Source of the DNA: Eucalyptus grandis
Lineage: Eukaryota > Streptophyta > Magnoliopsida > Myrtales > Myrtaceae
Direction: 5' to 3'
Assembly: GCF_016545825.1 (NCBI RefSeq)
Contig: NC_052614.1
Span: 6,032,559 to 6,096,558, forward strand
DNA length: 64,000 nt
Part shown: piece after piece, positions 11,806 to 24,647 of the stretch
How the letters are laid out: the number at the start of each line of letters is the position of its first letter
Numbering within the stretch: position 1 is the stretch's first letter
The notes under the pieces: generated by a model
What the model was told of the DNA's origin: nothing
What the model saw: only the letters and a program-made list of their open reading frames with translations
Databases searched by the model: none
Translations under genes and position numbers: made by a program

Positions 11806-13150
11806 ATCTATACTTATCTCGTTAAACAATTATGTTGCCACAAAACTTATTGAGGTTTTGCCAACCTACAGTAGGGAATTTGTTCCCCCAAGGGCATGTA
11901 TCGTTGGTGAAGCCCTCACAACATATGAACTATATGAGGTGCCTTGAAGCGCAATTCCTATTAAGTGACGGGTAGAATATTTTGTAGACAACTTAAATAC
12001 ATGGTAGGGTATTGTAAGAGGTAGAGTGGCTTTGCTATTATGATCCACTGAAATTTAGCCATTGTCGCTCAATTCGTCCCTTCCCCCAAATCCTAACTCC
12101 ACAACCAACAAATTCCTATTCCCCAAACTAAACTCAAGGGTCGTCATCCATAAGAAGCCGCCAAGTTCTAAGTTCCGAGCATTCTCATTTATTTACGATC
12201 AACCAAAACATGTATATGATAAAAGTGATCTTAACAATATTATGTTAGTGTTTTCTAGTACTATGTATTGAAGCAACTCGAGAGCACCCATGACACCAAA
12301 TGATATCCAACTTTCATTTCATGCGCTTTATATATATTTAATAGTGAATAATCCTCATGCACTTGTTAAAACATGCATTATAAGAAAATTCAACTTTCGA
12401 AATACTGATTTCGCATTATACTTAAATAATTTTTTTGTCAGATATTATACTAAAATAATTAATCCATTGAAAATTGTCACAGTTCCTTGAATACTTATTT
12501 TATGAGTGTTCCAAAAGTACACATTGATAAAATCCTTAATGTGGTAATATAAATAGATCATTTTTTGACATTGTGGTGCTCTATAGTTGATTTGTTTTCT
12601 TTTGTATAGGAGGATGGTAACTGCATGATTATTTTTAAAATCTTTAAGCAACCAATTGTTTTGCCCACATAAATTTCATACTAGATAACACAATCCTATA
12701 TAAAAAAAGGCCACATCAGAAATAAATAAGTGAAAATAGATAAAAGAAAAGCTCGTCATTTACCTTATATTAGGCTGGTGATTTGTTATAAAATGTCTCA
12801 AATTTGAGTTTGCTTGATAAAATCCGGCCCAAATAAAATGTTTCTTGATCGTGAAAAATTGCAAAGAAAGGAAGGTGGGCACATTATTTCTTTACTGGAA
12901 TCGGTCGAGCCATAGAGGAAGAGGAGAGTAGATCTGTGTCAGAGGAGGGAGAGGAAAGTGCAAGATGTTGACCGAATCTCACTTTAATTTGCTTCCTTAT
13001 CCGGTACGTACGTGTAGCTTTTTTTTTTTTTTTGGTCGAAACGTGGGTGTAACTTATCTTCAAGGATTTGGTGCACTTCTCTTCCCCAGGCTGTTATTTA
13101 AATCTTTATTTTTCGTGTGATATGCTTGCGCATATATATATATTGCAAGT

Positions 13151-13419
13151 AACACTGCAATAGAGCCTTGGAGAGTCGTGAGTCGTTTTCTGTGCTAGTG
13201 CTAGGTGTGCCGTCGTTAACAATAGAGCCTTGAAGCTTCGCTTTCTGTGCCAGTACCAGGTGTGCGCCAGTGCCAGGTGTGCCATCGTTGACATTTGGGC
13301 CTGAAGCTTCGCTTTCTGTACCTGTACTGGGGCATGCCGTGCGCCAGTGCTAGGCATGCCATCGTTGACAATAAGGCCTTGAAGCATCGTTTTTTTGCGC
13401 TAGTGCCAGGTGTGCCATT
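13151..13419. repeat. Minisatellite, about 4 copies (unit 2)
   Basis: The unit 2 counterpart of the minisatellite at 1335-1740, with the same word order but about two copies fewer. One copy carries a local rearrangement (CTGTACTGGGGCATGCCG). Confidence 0.8.
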
Positions 13420-14577
13420 GTGGACGAAGAAATATTCAAGCGCCATTTAAGAGTATTTGGCCGTGGGTTTCTTAGTTGGGTTTGCTCCTACGATTACAGC
13501 AAGAATTTTTAGTATTTGTAGCCGATTAAATTATTATGATGAGAATTTGTATATAGTTCTTTTGTGAGACTAAAAAATTATTTCGTGAGAAATTTGAAGC
13601 TAAATACTGAAAGAATTTGAGTGTGGTTGTAATTTTTACTATATCGCTTGATCTACAATAAAATTTAACACTACTTTCCCTATATACATATATCATTACC
13701 ATCGAATCACGTAAATTTAATGTTTGATTTATTTTTTCATTCTGTCTATTTTATTGTACGGTTGCTTGTTTTCCACAACAATTCCCTTTAAAAATTTTCA
13801 AATGATGAATAGTTTTCTCGTTAAAAAAGTGCAATCTATATAGTGGAAAGTAGTAGATAGGGGCAATTAATGGAGGTTGTCATTTTCAAGTGCTAAATGA
13901 CAATAGCGCATGGATTCATTTAAAGTTAATTCAATCTACTAAAAGTTATTTCGAGCTACAAACACAACTTAATTAGAAGATAACTTAGGTAGAGAGACCA
14001 AAAGAGAATTCTCTCCCTAAAATTACCCATTTTATATGATAATGGTATTATCATAATTCAATGGGCTTCACATTGAGAATTATTCTATTCTCTCGAACTA
14101 TCAATTAGGTTGGTGTCATTTTATCAATGGAAAATAAATTTATAATGTAGATACAGGAGTTTTAATGTGGATTTGTTGGTCACTTGATTGATAAAGGGGC
14201 CATGCATAACCATGACAATTTAATTAAATGATTAGGTAGTATATCTATCTATTCCTTTTCTTGTTCACTTAAATGTTGCTTAATGATACCTAACATTTGA
14301 TTCGGCTCTTCCCTCTCTCTCTCTAATGGCGATTTTTTTACGATGTTTTACTTGGCAATCATATAACTTTATTCCTCCCATCAAACGCAAAAGGGTAGCC
14401 CAAGTCCATCACATCAAACTCGGAAGTATCCAAAATTCAGAAAATGAGCAGAATATAATAGAATGACAACGAAAAGAAAATTAACAAGTGAACTTACTAT
14501 TTGAACATGCCCGAGTGAGTAATACTCACTTTTATTTTAGGGTTCTTTCTAATAAGAACATATCTAGGAAGAAGTCG

Positions 14578-15370
14578 CTAAGAAGTACAAACCACAATGT
14601 CAAGATCTTGCTTGAAAAGATCCTCCATTGGTCTGCTGGAATCAAGAAAAGCTTAATAGACAAAATATAGTTCTGTGGAAAGATGTAGTTGGTGAAAAAT
14701 GCCACACTTGATAGGGAAAGCACAAGTGACCGAAGGTGCTCAAACAATTGCGATCAAAAGAGGCTACCAGTAAAGTGACCTGTTTTGTTGGGTAAGCATT
14801 GCCATTCGATGTGTGATCCAAAGTGATGTATCAATGGTTAAGGAAAGCAACAAAACAGCTCACAACAAGGGCATTGTGGAATTAAGTTGGGGATAATGTC
14901 ACAGTCCATGATTTTCTCATACTCGTGAACCCTTGTGAATGGAGCTTGGGGTTGGAGGGATGAAACAATTGATCCATGGGAGTAGAGTCAGAATGGTTGG
15001 TGCTAGGAGTTCTAGAATAAAACGAATTTATCTCTACAAAGCTTTGAAAGTGGGATTGATCTCCCATACACAAACTAGTCGGGAACCGATGCCGCTCTCC
15101 TAATAAAGTCACGGAGGGCAAATCGTTTGTTGAGCCTAAAGTGGTATTAGCAACTATATGCTCAAACTAAGCTGAGCATGGTACAACCTAGTACGAGAAA
15201 GTTATTCGTTGTATTATTCTCTAGAACAACTATAAAAAAGGCTGGCCTAGTGTTGCCGCTCACGAAGCGCGCACAAGCTATTTTGAGGTCAAGGAACTGC
15301 CAACTCGCGACAATCAGCGCAACCATGACTTCTTCAGTTGTTGAATCCAATGAGTTGGAAGTGATGTTGC
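14578..15370 (-). pseudogene. BAHD acyltransferase remnant (unit 2)
   Basis: The counterpart of 2869-3663. The - strand ends DLFKQDLDIVVCTS before the TAG at 14578-14580. At 15310-15370 it reads DSTTEEVMVALIV, which resembles the BAHD segment RVEVVCALVC. The interior is not alignable by eye. Confidence 0.4.
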
Positions 15371-15895
15371 ACTCATGTCACTAACTTTAAATTGGGCGAG
15401 CAATCCTTTTCAAAAAATTTCAAATGATAAATAGTTTGCTCGTTAAAAGGTGCAATTACATAATTTAATTATATATATTTTTTTGACATTTGATTAACTG
15501 CACTCTTTTTTTGTTCGCAGATTAACTACACCTAGATAATGGAAAGTGGCGGCGAGTTGCAGTTTTCGCTCTCCAGTGCACTATGTGACAATAACCCATT
15601 GATTCATTTCAAGTTATTTCCAGCTATTATCACAACTTGGTTTTGAGGTAATTTAGTGACCAAAAGAGTGATCTCTCCCTTAAAGAATACTATAGACTAT
15701 AGATAATACGGTAGGTCAAGTTTCGCATTGTTTATGAAAATGGCACCATCGTACTATCGCAATTCGATGTGCTTCACGTTAATTATATTTAATTCTCTCT
15801 AGTTTGGCATTATTTTATCGTGGGCTAATAAATTTAAATTGTGAAGCGGGTATTCTAATGCGGATTTTGTTGGTCGGTTGATTAATCAAGCGTTG

Positions 15896-16043
15896 ACGTG
15901 TAACCATTGGCTATTTAATTAAATGGTTTGGGTGATAAGATTATCTATCCATTTTCTTATATAAGAGAAATCGGTGCTTAATGATACGTACCATTCGATC
16001 ACAACAGTATCATTGCGGCAAAACAGAGTCAGCTTTGCCTCAA
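15896..16043 (+). promoter_or_regulatory. Core promoter of dioxygenase copy 2
   Basis: The TATA box CTTATATAAG is at 15956-15965, about 80 bases before the chosen ATG. The G-box of units 1 and 3 is here changed to GTTGACGTGT, which removes CACGTG and creates a TGACG core. An in-frame ATG at 15981 lies only 16 bases after the TATA box, where transcription would scarcely have begun, so the start at 16044 is preferred; it also matches the starts of copies 1 and 3. Confidence 0.6.
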
Positions 16044-19000
16044 ATGGATACCATCTCTCCAGTCACTAAACTACATACAGAAGCTAGTGCTCCTCGGCTT
16101 CAAATAAAGAGTGCAAAGACTCTAGCTGAATCTTCCAACCTCACTTCCATTCCCGCCCACTACGCCTTCACCACCCCCACTTCCGGTGAGCAAGCCGTTC
16201 ATGCCGACCATGATGACCCCATCCCCGTCATCGACTTCTCTCTCCTCTCCTCGAGTAATCCCGATCAACGGTCTAAAGCCGTCTCCGATCTTGCAAAGGC
16301 TTGTCAAGACTGGGGCGTCTTCATGGTACACATGTTCCTAGCTAGTTCATTATCTGCTTTATAGAACTTTTCTTTTTTTTAGATCTTATCACGAACATGT
16401 GAAACAAACCATTGGTATCTTCGATCAGCTTTCGCTTGTCAAAGTCGTTATTAATACTTAAATGATACAAGGAGTACACCTCAACTGTCAAAACTCGGTA
16501 CGCGTGGACACATATGTATTAAAACTTTCAAAATGTACAATTGAGTGCAACTTTATTTGAAAATTGGACACTTAAAGTGCCAACTTTGGTGAAACTTACT
16601 AGACATTTGACGTAGGTGGCGACCTTGGCCACAAGGCCTTGAAGGCCTAGCAATCAACCAGGGTTGTTGGCCAATGGCCCGGGGCTTGTGACCCTAGCCA
16701 ACCCTCACCCCACCATCATAGACCCCTTCTGGTGATGATGGGGCAACGGCAGTCTATGTTGCACGAACACGTTACACGTGCTTTCGTGTCATGTCCTACA
16801 TGTGTCGGAGCGTGTTGGACACGTCGACACGCTCGGACACGCTTGAACACGCGTTGACTGTGTGTCAAATTTGTCGACACGTTGTCCACTTTTGTCGACA
16901 CGTGTCGACAAGCGTGTCTGAAAAGACAATGGAGGGTGGAGGGGAGGGCGAGGAAGTAGAGACGAGGCCGTGAGCGACGTCGAGAGACAGCCAGAGAAAG
17001 AGTAGAGACTGAGGCGAGGGCTGCCACTCTATGATGCTACGATGGATCGGTGATGAGGCTGCAGCTGCGAGGGAGGAAGGGCTAGAGACAAGGTGGTGAA
17101 TGATTGTGATGAGGACCGAGAGCAAGCAGAGATCGAGAGGAAGAGGAGAGGAAAGGGGTCGTGCGGTGAGGAGGAGGAGAAGAAGCGCTGCTAGGGTTTT
17201 GAGAAGGAAAATAAAAGGATAGAAAATGGACTTGGCTTGTTGAAGGGAGGGGAAAGTGACAGGAGGGAGGGGGAAGTGACAGGCTGATAGCCTGTCAGGT
17301 GGTGGGGAGGGAAAAAAGAGAAAAAAATTGGGGGTGGGGGAAAGAGATGAGGGAAAAAAGGGAGTTTGGGCAGGGGTTGGGGTTTTTTTATTTAATCGAA
17401 AAAATTATTAAATGTAATTAAAAAGTAATTTTGGGAGTTTGGGCAGGGGGTTGGGGGTTTTTTTATTTAATTGAAAAATTATTAAATGAAATTAAAAAGT
17501 AATTTTGAAAAATAAAAGTACTGTATGTTGAATGATTATTGTAAATTGATTGTAGCTTCTTATTTTTAATGAATTAATTATTTATAAATATGAATCAAAT
17601 TAATAAAAATAAAAATATTCATTCAATATACAACATGTTACAGCGTGTCGGAATTTTCTATTTTTGAGAAATGACGTGTCGACGTATCATGTCGTGTTGT
17701 GTTGCGTGTCCGTGTCACATGTTGATACAACATAGGGAGTAGTGAGGGTCTCCATAGCCCTAGATCTCGATTCTTTTTACTTAATTTTGCTTTTAAAATT
17801 AAATTAAATTATTTGTATTAAAAATCAAATTTGTACCAAAACGACATCATTTTTGGATTATCTAGCCACATCAGTACCACATAGATATTTAAAAAAAAGA
17901 ATTACCACATTAGTAAAAAATCTCACCAGAAAAAATCACATCAGCTGTTTGGCCGGAAATTCTTGCTATTGACACTTAAGTGTTTCTTTCTTCTCTGATC
18001 TTGACATTTATGTATATGCTTTGGAAGTTTTGGTACTTATATCTCCACCTGTATCAAGTTTTAAGACTTGGGGTGTCTGTGAGATAAATTGATTTGACTT
18101 ATTCAACCGATGGTTTCATCATGCCGGAGCTAAAGAGAAATAACGAGAAATTATTCTCATGGGTTTTCTTCCCAGAAACTAGGCCAATAACCCCCTCTTT
18201 GCTCTTTTGGATTTATTTTGTACCGATGCACATGCTATATTTGCTCCGACTTTTAGCTCGTAATGATATCCTGCTTTCTCAATTAAAAAAAAAATCTATT
18301 TTTCGTGATTGGTATCAAAGCTGGAGTCATTCTTCGTCATCAACATGACATAAACTCTCTATACATGATTCGACGGTGTGTTGCTTGCTAAGTATTGATA
18401 AGAGCCCTTGGTTGTATATGTGAGTAGCTGATCAACCACGGAGTGCCTGAGAGTCAAATGAAGGCGACGGTCGACGCGCTGATGGGATTTTTCGATCTGA
18501 CAGAGCAGGAGAAGAATAAGTTTCTAGGGAAGCACATGTTGGATCCCATAATATACGGGACGAGCTTTAAAGCTTCGATCGACAAAGTGCTCCTCTGGAG
18601 AGATCTTCTGAGGATGATGGTGCATCCAAAGTTTCACTGCCCTCCCAAGCCAGAAGGATTGAGGTATCCATTCTCTCTCCCTACGTCGGTTTTGCGTGCA
18701 AGTTCTCAGTTTGCATATACGTACTGAAATTTCATTTTCTTGATATCATTTGTCTATTTAGTTCTTTTCTTCTTTTCGTGGGTGAGTGATCATTAGGTTA
18801 CAAATAGCGGTAATGACAACTATATTTCCTTACTGTAGCTTTGATGCTACAGTCCAAGCAGCAACTGAACCTTTCCCTTGTGGACATTTTTTGTCAATCG
18901 AGTATAGAATGAAATTACAGAATCTCGAGGGAGCAAAAAATTGAAGAGTACGTACTCTTCTCACCATGTCGTCCTAAAATAATGTTCAGGGTTATCAATC

Positions 19001-20576
19001 TTTGGCTTGGTACTTCAGAGTTATTAATTTATCCAGATCTTAGTGCACAGTGTAACACTGTCAGGTACATCAGAAAAAGAAAACATGACGGGGAACTTGA
19101 ACAAATTCTTCTTGGTAACACAAGAATCCGAATCTTCAACTTGACTATTTCCAATCTCTGTCTATGTATAAGACTGTCCACTTGGTTGGCAGATTTGAGT
19201 TCCAAAGTTACCTTAATACGACACGAGGTGATTTAGATAGCAGATTTGCCATATCTACAGGAAGCAATTGACCACTCAATTAATCATGTGGGATCTGAAC
19301 TTGAACAACCTCAATCCATCTGATGCGCAAGCTCTTCAGCATCTTTGGTTCTGGTTTGTTAGTTTTGTATAACAGACCTATATTTACCTAGAAATCTGGC
19401 AGTCTTGAAATATAGCAATGGAAAGTACGCGATTCTTTTGTTAGGATACCATCATTTTGGATCATCTTGATGTTTGACAAGAACAATTTTGTATGCCTAG
19501 AAAAATAAGCAAAGTGTGGATTCAATTTGATAGGGCAGAATAATTGGTAATACCCCAGATAAAAGATAAGAGTGATAGAAACCTATGAAATCCCTAAAGA
19601 TGAAAAGAATTCCACCACGGCATTTCCTCTGATAAATGAGAGCAATATTTGTTGCAGTGAAGTTTTAGCAGAGTACTCTGGGGAGCTCCGGAAATTAGCC
19701 AGGGAATTGCTCAAGGCTATATCGGAGAGCCTAGGACTCGGATCAGGCTATATCGATGAGGCAATGAACATGGATTCAAGCCTACAGATATTAGCAGCGA
19801 ATCTGTACCCGCCATGCCCACAGCCAGAACTTGCTATGGGCCTACCCTCGCACTCGGACTTTGGCCTGTTGACCATCCTCATGCAGAATGACATTGGCGG
19901 CCTCCAAGTGAACCATGGCGGGAAGTGGGTCAAAGTTGATCCCATTCCGAATGCCTTTGTGGTCAACACCGCTGATCAGCTCGAGGTAAACATACAAAAA
20001 TCCAAGTTTCATCTGTCCTGCGAGAGAGGTCAATTAATTTATCTGTCTTTGGTTTAAAGAAGGAAAATTTTTATACATAGAACTATAGATGCAGATACAG
20101 CGTAGGTATTTATAGAAGGAAAATTGTTATACATAGAACTATAGAAAATACAAGTGTCTTAAAAATTTGCTGAAACGTACTCTATGGTCTTTGTTACTTT
20201 AACCAGATATTAATCAGCAAAAAAGTTGATACGAATCTCTGTGATTTACTCTTGTTTCTCCCATCGAACAGATCAAGCTTATTACAGATACTATTTTCAT
20301 TTTGTTCTTGACACTTTTCAACTGTGCAAGATTATGAGCAATGGGAAATACAAGAGCGTTCTGCATCAAGCTGTCTTGAACAACAAGACTACAAGGATAT
20401 CGATCCCTTTTTCTATTGGACCATCGCTCAACACTGTCGTTGTGCCAGCGGAGCAGCTGGTGGATGGCAAGCACAACCAAGCCACATACATCTCGAGGAA
20501 TTACAAGGACTACCTGGAATTTAAACAGAGCAGAGTACTCAATAAAGGGTTGTGCCCAAATCAGGTAAAGATATGA
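16044..20576 (+). CDS. 2-oxoglutarate-dependent dioxygenase, copy 2 (intact)
   Basis: The four exons 16044-16325, 18428-18663, 19658-19985 and 20331-20576 join in frame to 1092 nt, encoding 363 residues, the normal size for a plant 2-OGD. The N-terminal DIOX_N part includes IPVIDFSLLS and, across the first splice, WGVFM/LINHGVPES. The C-terminal 2OG-Fe(II) domain has NLYPPCPQPE, iron ligands H238 and D240 in HSD (the family more often has HTD), H294 in VLHQAV and R304-I-S306 for 2-oxoglutarate. The sequence type is that of DMR6-like / dioxygenase 19-like oxygenases, which hydroxylate or desaturate small aromatic or specialised metabolites in the cytosol; the substrate cannot be told. Introns are GT-AG, in phases 0, 2 and 0. 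Intron 1 (2.1 kb) is about twice that of the other copies because of a nested transposon. One local oddity is HQA after the third ligand, where the other copies have HRA. Confidence 0.93.
16471..18083. mobile_element. Foldback element in intron 1 (copy 2), split by a nested insert
   Basis: The same element as at 4744-5371. It runs from GGAGTACACCTCAACTGTC to the inverted end near 18083 and is interrupted at 16754-17735 by another transposon. Confidence 0.55.
16754..17735. mobile_element. Nested class II element, unit 2 only
   Basis: Units 1 and 3 have the uninterrupted site, so this 982-bp block is an insertion. It begins CTATGTTGCACGAACACG and ends in the inverse, CGTGTCCGTG...CAACATAG, giving an 8-bp perfect terminal inverted repeat followed by looser pairing. 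Both ends are packed with GACACG/CGTGTC subterminal motifs (about 16740-16920 and 17640-17725). Inside there is a purine-rich tract and two direct copies of a segment of about 75 bp starting GGGAGTTTGGGCAGGGG (about 17360 and 17435). There is no transposase, so it is non-autonomous. I could not define a clean target duplication, and the superfamily is uncertain (hAT or Mutator are candidates). Confidence 0.75.
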
Positions 20577-20762
20577 TTTGTGTAGCCTATTGTTATGCTG
20601 TATTATGTTAAAAATGGATGCGATTGTCTCCTGCTTCTAGTCTGTTTGGACTCTTTGGAGAGCAACCTGATGGAACGTTTAATATTATGTGATGCATTGT
20701 GCAAGAACCATACAGTACTGTGGATGTAAGCTAAACCTTCCTGAGATGTATCTTCTTGGCAT

Positions 20763-20768
20763 AATAAA
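20763..20768 (+). terminator. Poly(A) signal of copy 2
   Basis: An AATAAA hexamer 187 bases after the stop codon of the intact dioxygenase, in the same conserved context as in the other units. Confidence 0.5.
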
Positions 20769-20995
20769 TGGAAGTGAGAACTGCATAATGTCTGATTAAA
20801 CACCGTAAGTCTGTAGTGCTATACCAAATTATGATGGTTGGTCAGCATGAGCATGCAAATTTGCCTGTCTAGATTTTCACGGAAATGGCCACTTGATTGG
20901 GCAGAAAATATCGAATACTCGCTGCAACTCAAAGAACTTGTTTCGAATATAATCCCCTTGACAAAAATAATGATATGTTTCTTGAAGGATAAGAG

Positions 20996-21181
20996 TAGAG
21001 GTGTTAAATGGGTAGACAACCCATTTATCGACCCATATTTGCTTCAATGGGTCGTTAATGGGTCAACCCTTTTTTCCCAAGACACCCATAATGGGTTTTA
21101 AAAATAAAAGGACTGGGTCTTAAATGGGTCTACTATATACCCATTTAAGATTCATTTACCAACCCATCAAAATAAATCCAG
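20996..21181. mobile_element. 186-bp insertion with 6-bp direct repeat, unit 2 only
   Basis: Units 1 and 3 read straight through GATAAGAGATGTG or its close variant, while unit 2 has 186 extra bases bounded by TAAGAG on both sides. The insert starts TAGAGGTGTTAAATGGGT, the kind of end seen in plant hAT-type MITEs, and is filled with ATGGGT/ACCCAT words in both orientations. The right end does not mirror the left, so it may be truncated. Confidence 0.6.
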
Positions 21182-21187
21182 TAAGAG

Positions 21188-24100
21188 ATGTGTACAATAT
21201 GAATCAACGGTCAAGATCAAAATGAACATAAGACGGACGGTGAGCATTAGATATGGTGGTTAATCAAAATAGGAAGAAAAAATTTCAATTTGATCCAACG
21301 GTGTGTGTAGATGGGGAAAGTAAGGTAACCGAAAGCAACCGCTGGATTAATTGACAACCAAGCAATCAAATTTTATCAACAATGCATAGCATAGTAGGGG
21401 AAAATCCCCCTATATTGCCGGCCACCTAAGGACTTGATTGATCATACGACGGTTCGTGCTATCATCCATAGAGAGGCTATGTGATTTGCATGTGAGAAAA
21501 GCATGTGCACGGCCCATGAACTCCTATGCTATGCGCTTATTCTGGTGCATGATAGTTCATGGAGATGCAATGGAATGGTCGTGCGGATGGCACATTATCT
21601 TGGCAGGTGACTGGCACATGATCCAGTCTTGTGAGGCATGTGACTATTGACCATGCAAGATGCACATGTGGCCATAAATTTCAAGGATCGTGGAAGCTCA
21701 AGATCTTGTCACATGGTGACATGCAATGCTACTTATTTGTTATGTCCAGACCTTATCAGTCTCTCACAATTTTGAAATTATTCAAGTTACTATCAATGTC
21801 CTTACTATTCCCACATTCTTCAAAAGCATATTGTTGAGTTTATGGAACTAGTTTCGAACTTCCATATTATTAAAAATTTAATTATGGGCTCACCCTACCT
21901 TTCAGATCCAATTTTGAACTCCAATAATAGAGGAAATTCAGATCCCGATCTTATCTTTAAAGTTCAGGTTCCAAGAATGTTGGAATTGTTAGTTCATGCT
22001 CATCTACCCTCCATGATCACGAATTTCCCTCCGGGCTACTTTCAACTTCACATCTGGTCCTGTAACATGGGTTAGTCCTAAAATCCAAGTAAAGTATCCT
22101 AGAAAAAAAGATGCAATATAAATATGATGAGGTAAATGATATTCTTTTTATGGGTTGGGATCCCTATTTCTCTGATGCAATATATAGGAGAGGTAAAATT
22201 TAGTTGTCAACATCTAAAAGACACTGCTTGTAGTTTGATAATGTTTGGAAGGTGTAATTTAACAATTGAACATCATACTATAAAATAAAGTGACTCCCAC
22301 AGGACATTATTTACATCTTGGATAATAACACTTAAAGATGGTCGGATTATGATTATTTCATTTGTGATCCAAACAAGCAAATTTGGTAGATCTGTCGGGT
22401 CAAATCTTAATTTTTTACCTAGTGTGGGTTTGGTTAAATTGATATTTTGTGGGTTATTAACTTTTTTCTGAAAGTTTGGAAGGGCTCATAGGCTTGAGTT
22501 ACATTTAAGATTTTCCTTCTTTGAGATATTCATCATACACTGAAGCACCTTGAAAGGGGCCACGTCACTTGTTTGGTCAATGCAATATAAACATGATGCC
22601 TTCGCTTGAGATCTCAAAAAGAGCCTAAGATTAAACCGATGGATATATTCAATTGAACTCATATTTATTCAAAAGTTTAAGATAATGGTTTATGGATCAA
22701 TTGAGATATATTAATTGTTTCATTTACACCATATTACCGATGTAAGACTGCTTTTATCCAGCAACCTCATACATGCACCGTAACAATAAGTAGATGGATT
22801 AATGACGACCCTAATCAAAGAATAGACAATATATTAATTTAAAAAGTTATTATAACTTAAGCTCATACTGTGAATATTTCTCACGTACTCTATTCTATGC
22901 AATTTCTGTTTATTTTTATTTTTATTTTATAATACTAAGCATGAAGCTTAACGAGAAGCAAGACTCAATTCATAGGGTAGAGGGACGGAGGCAGCAGCCT
23001 TTAGCGGCCTAGGGTACATAAGGGGAGATTTAAATGGCCTCTCCTTTCCCAGAATTGGACATATAAGAAACATTTTTTGTGTGTGTCCAAGTGATGTGGC
23101 ACCTAGTCCCCGCCCTAGGGGGCTAGACATTGGGTTTTTCATAATATTAAGAACAAAACTCAATGAAAAGCCAGACTTAGCTTACGGGCTCGAGAGACAG
23201 ATACAGTGAGCATATATCGGCCTAAGAACCATTCTTTATTATTTTTTAAAGTAAGATCAGTTGTAATTGCCGTCCTTCTATAATTTTATATTTCATTTTC
23301 CACACGCCCACACACACTTCATCATCATCATCATCATACCCAATTTCTCAAATTACATAAACTCGAGGATAAATGTGTTATTAAATAATTAGCATTATAT
23401 TTCTACGGAAGTGTTTTTTCTTCGTCTCTTTCGTAAGATTTCTAAATTTTATGTAAATATAAATGAAAATCAGCTTTTTATTCCCTTTTGCAAAAAAAAA
23501 AAAAAAGTCGACCTGTTTTGTTATCCTAAAAATTTTCAATATATTGTACGACTTATGTTGGATAAATAATTCATATAAAAAAGCAAGCATATGGATAGTC
23601 AATTTCATATGGCAAAATCTTACTCATCAATGGCAATCAAAATTGAAGAAAAATTGAGTCACGTGCAAATGCATTTATGCACGTGCATCGCGTATTATAG
23701 CAGATATCAATATCATTTCTCCCTCTTTCTCCCTATGAAGCTCTCTTTGGGTGCATATAGTAACATTTTTGTTCTCAGAACCAATTTCTATTTAGAAATA
23801 GTTTTTTCTATTTTTACCCTATATATGAGTTTTTGGGCAAAAGAATACCATCGCGGCATACTTGATTGGGTTTGAGAAATATCAGTTTCATATTTTGATG
23901 GGACATCTCTTGTTTTAATCTGTGGTCATACTCCCAAAGAGATGATTGTGCATCGGTTCATGAAGGGGTACATGTACAATAAATGTTTGAGGAGTGACTA
24001 ATCCAGTTTAAACCCAAAGATGATGAATTCATGAAGGTTGGAATATATTTTCATGGTCGACATCATGTGAAATGTGCACAACTGCATGTGATGTGTTTTT

Positions 24101-24338
24101 TTCAAAGATGTTCATATGATGATGTTTGTAACTCTCAGGATTTGTACTTATACAGTTTCAAGATACACAATACTCACATGATGCTAATTGTATACATTGC
24201 TTATTTTTAGTCATGTTCTTTGTAAAAGATAACTTTGTTACAATTGAGGTTCTTACTGGATCAAATTTTTAAGAAATGGAAATGTTAATCACTCCTTTAA
24301 TGGATACATATACAAGCATTTTTGGGTTAAGCACATTA
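21188..24338. other. 3' flank of unit 2, no gene seen
   Basis: The counterpart of 8340-11493, with the same (CAT)n microsatellite and poly(A) run in shorter forms. No supported gene. Confidence 0.5.
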
Positions 24339-24647
24339 GGAGTGTCAGAACTTTTATACAACACTCTTTTGTGTCACAAATTTGAAAAATCAATTACTTA
24401 AGTGCTATCAGCAATCTGCCTCACTGGAAAATCTAACATGGATGCTAGTCGTCCTACGTGGGCATCACTGGTGCTAATGTAAACAATTAATACAAATTCA
24501 AAATTAAAATAAAAAACCACATCGAAATGGGAAATTAATAAAAATATCCACATAGGAGGATGTACTGGAAATGATACTCATATAATCGATTTTACTCTAA
24601 TGTGGCACTTAAGTAAATGGAAAAAAAAAAGTTATGGTACTCAGTCC
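24339..24647. mobile_element. Short foldback element at the unit 2/3 edge
   Basis: The sister of 11494-11805, with the same inverted ends (GGAGTGTCAGAACTTTT and its partner near 24610-24647). Confidence 0.5.

Larger units (their letters stand above)
11799..24640. repeat. Tandem segmental duplication, unit 2
   Basis: The second copy of the 11.8-kb unit. It is 12.84 kb long because it carries two insertions absent from the sister units (16754-17735 and 20996-21181); without them it returns to about 11.7 kb. It holds the only open dioxygenase of the array. Confidence 0.93.

Noticed and set aside
15981..16043. In-frame upstream ATG adding 21 residues to copy 2
   Set aside because: It lies only 16 bases past the TATA box, so it is probably outside the transcript; copies 1 and 3 support the later ATG by position.
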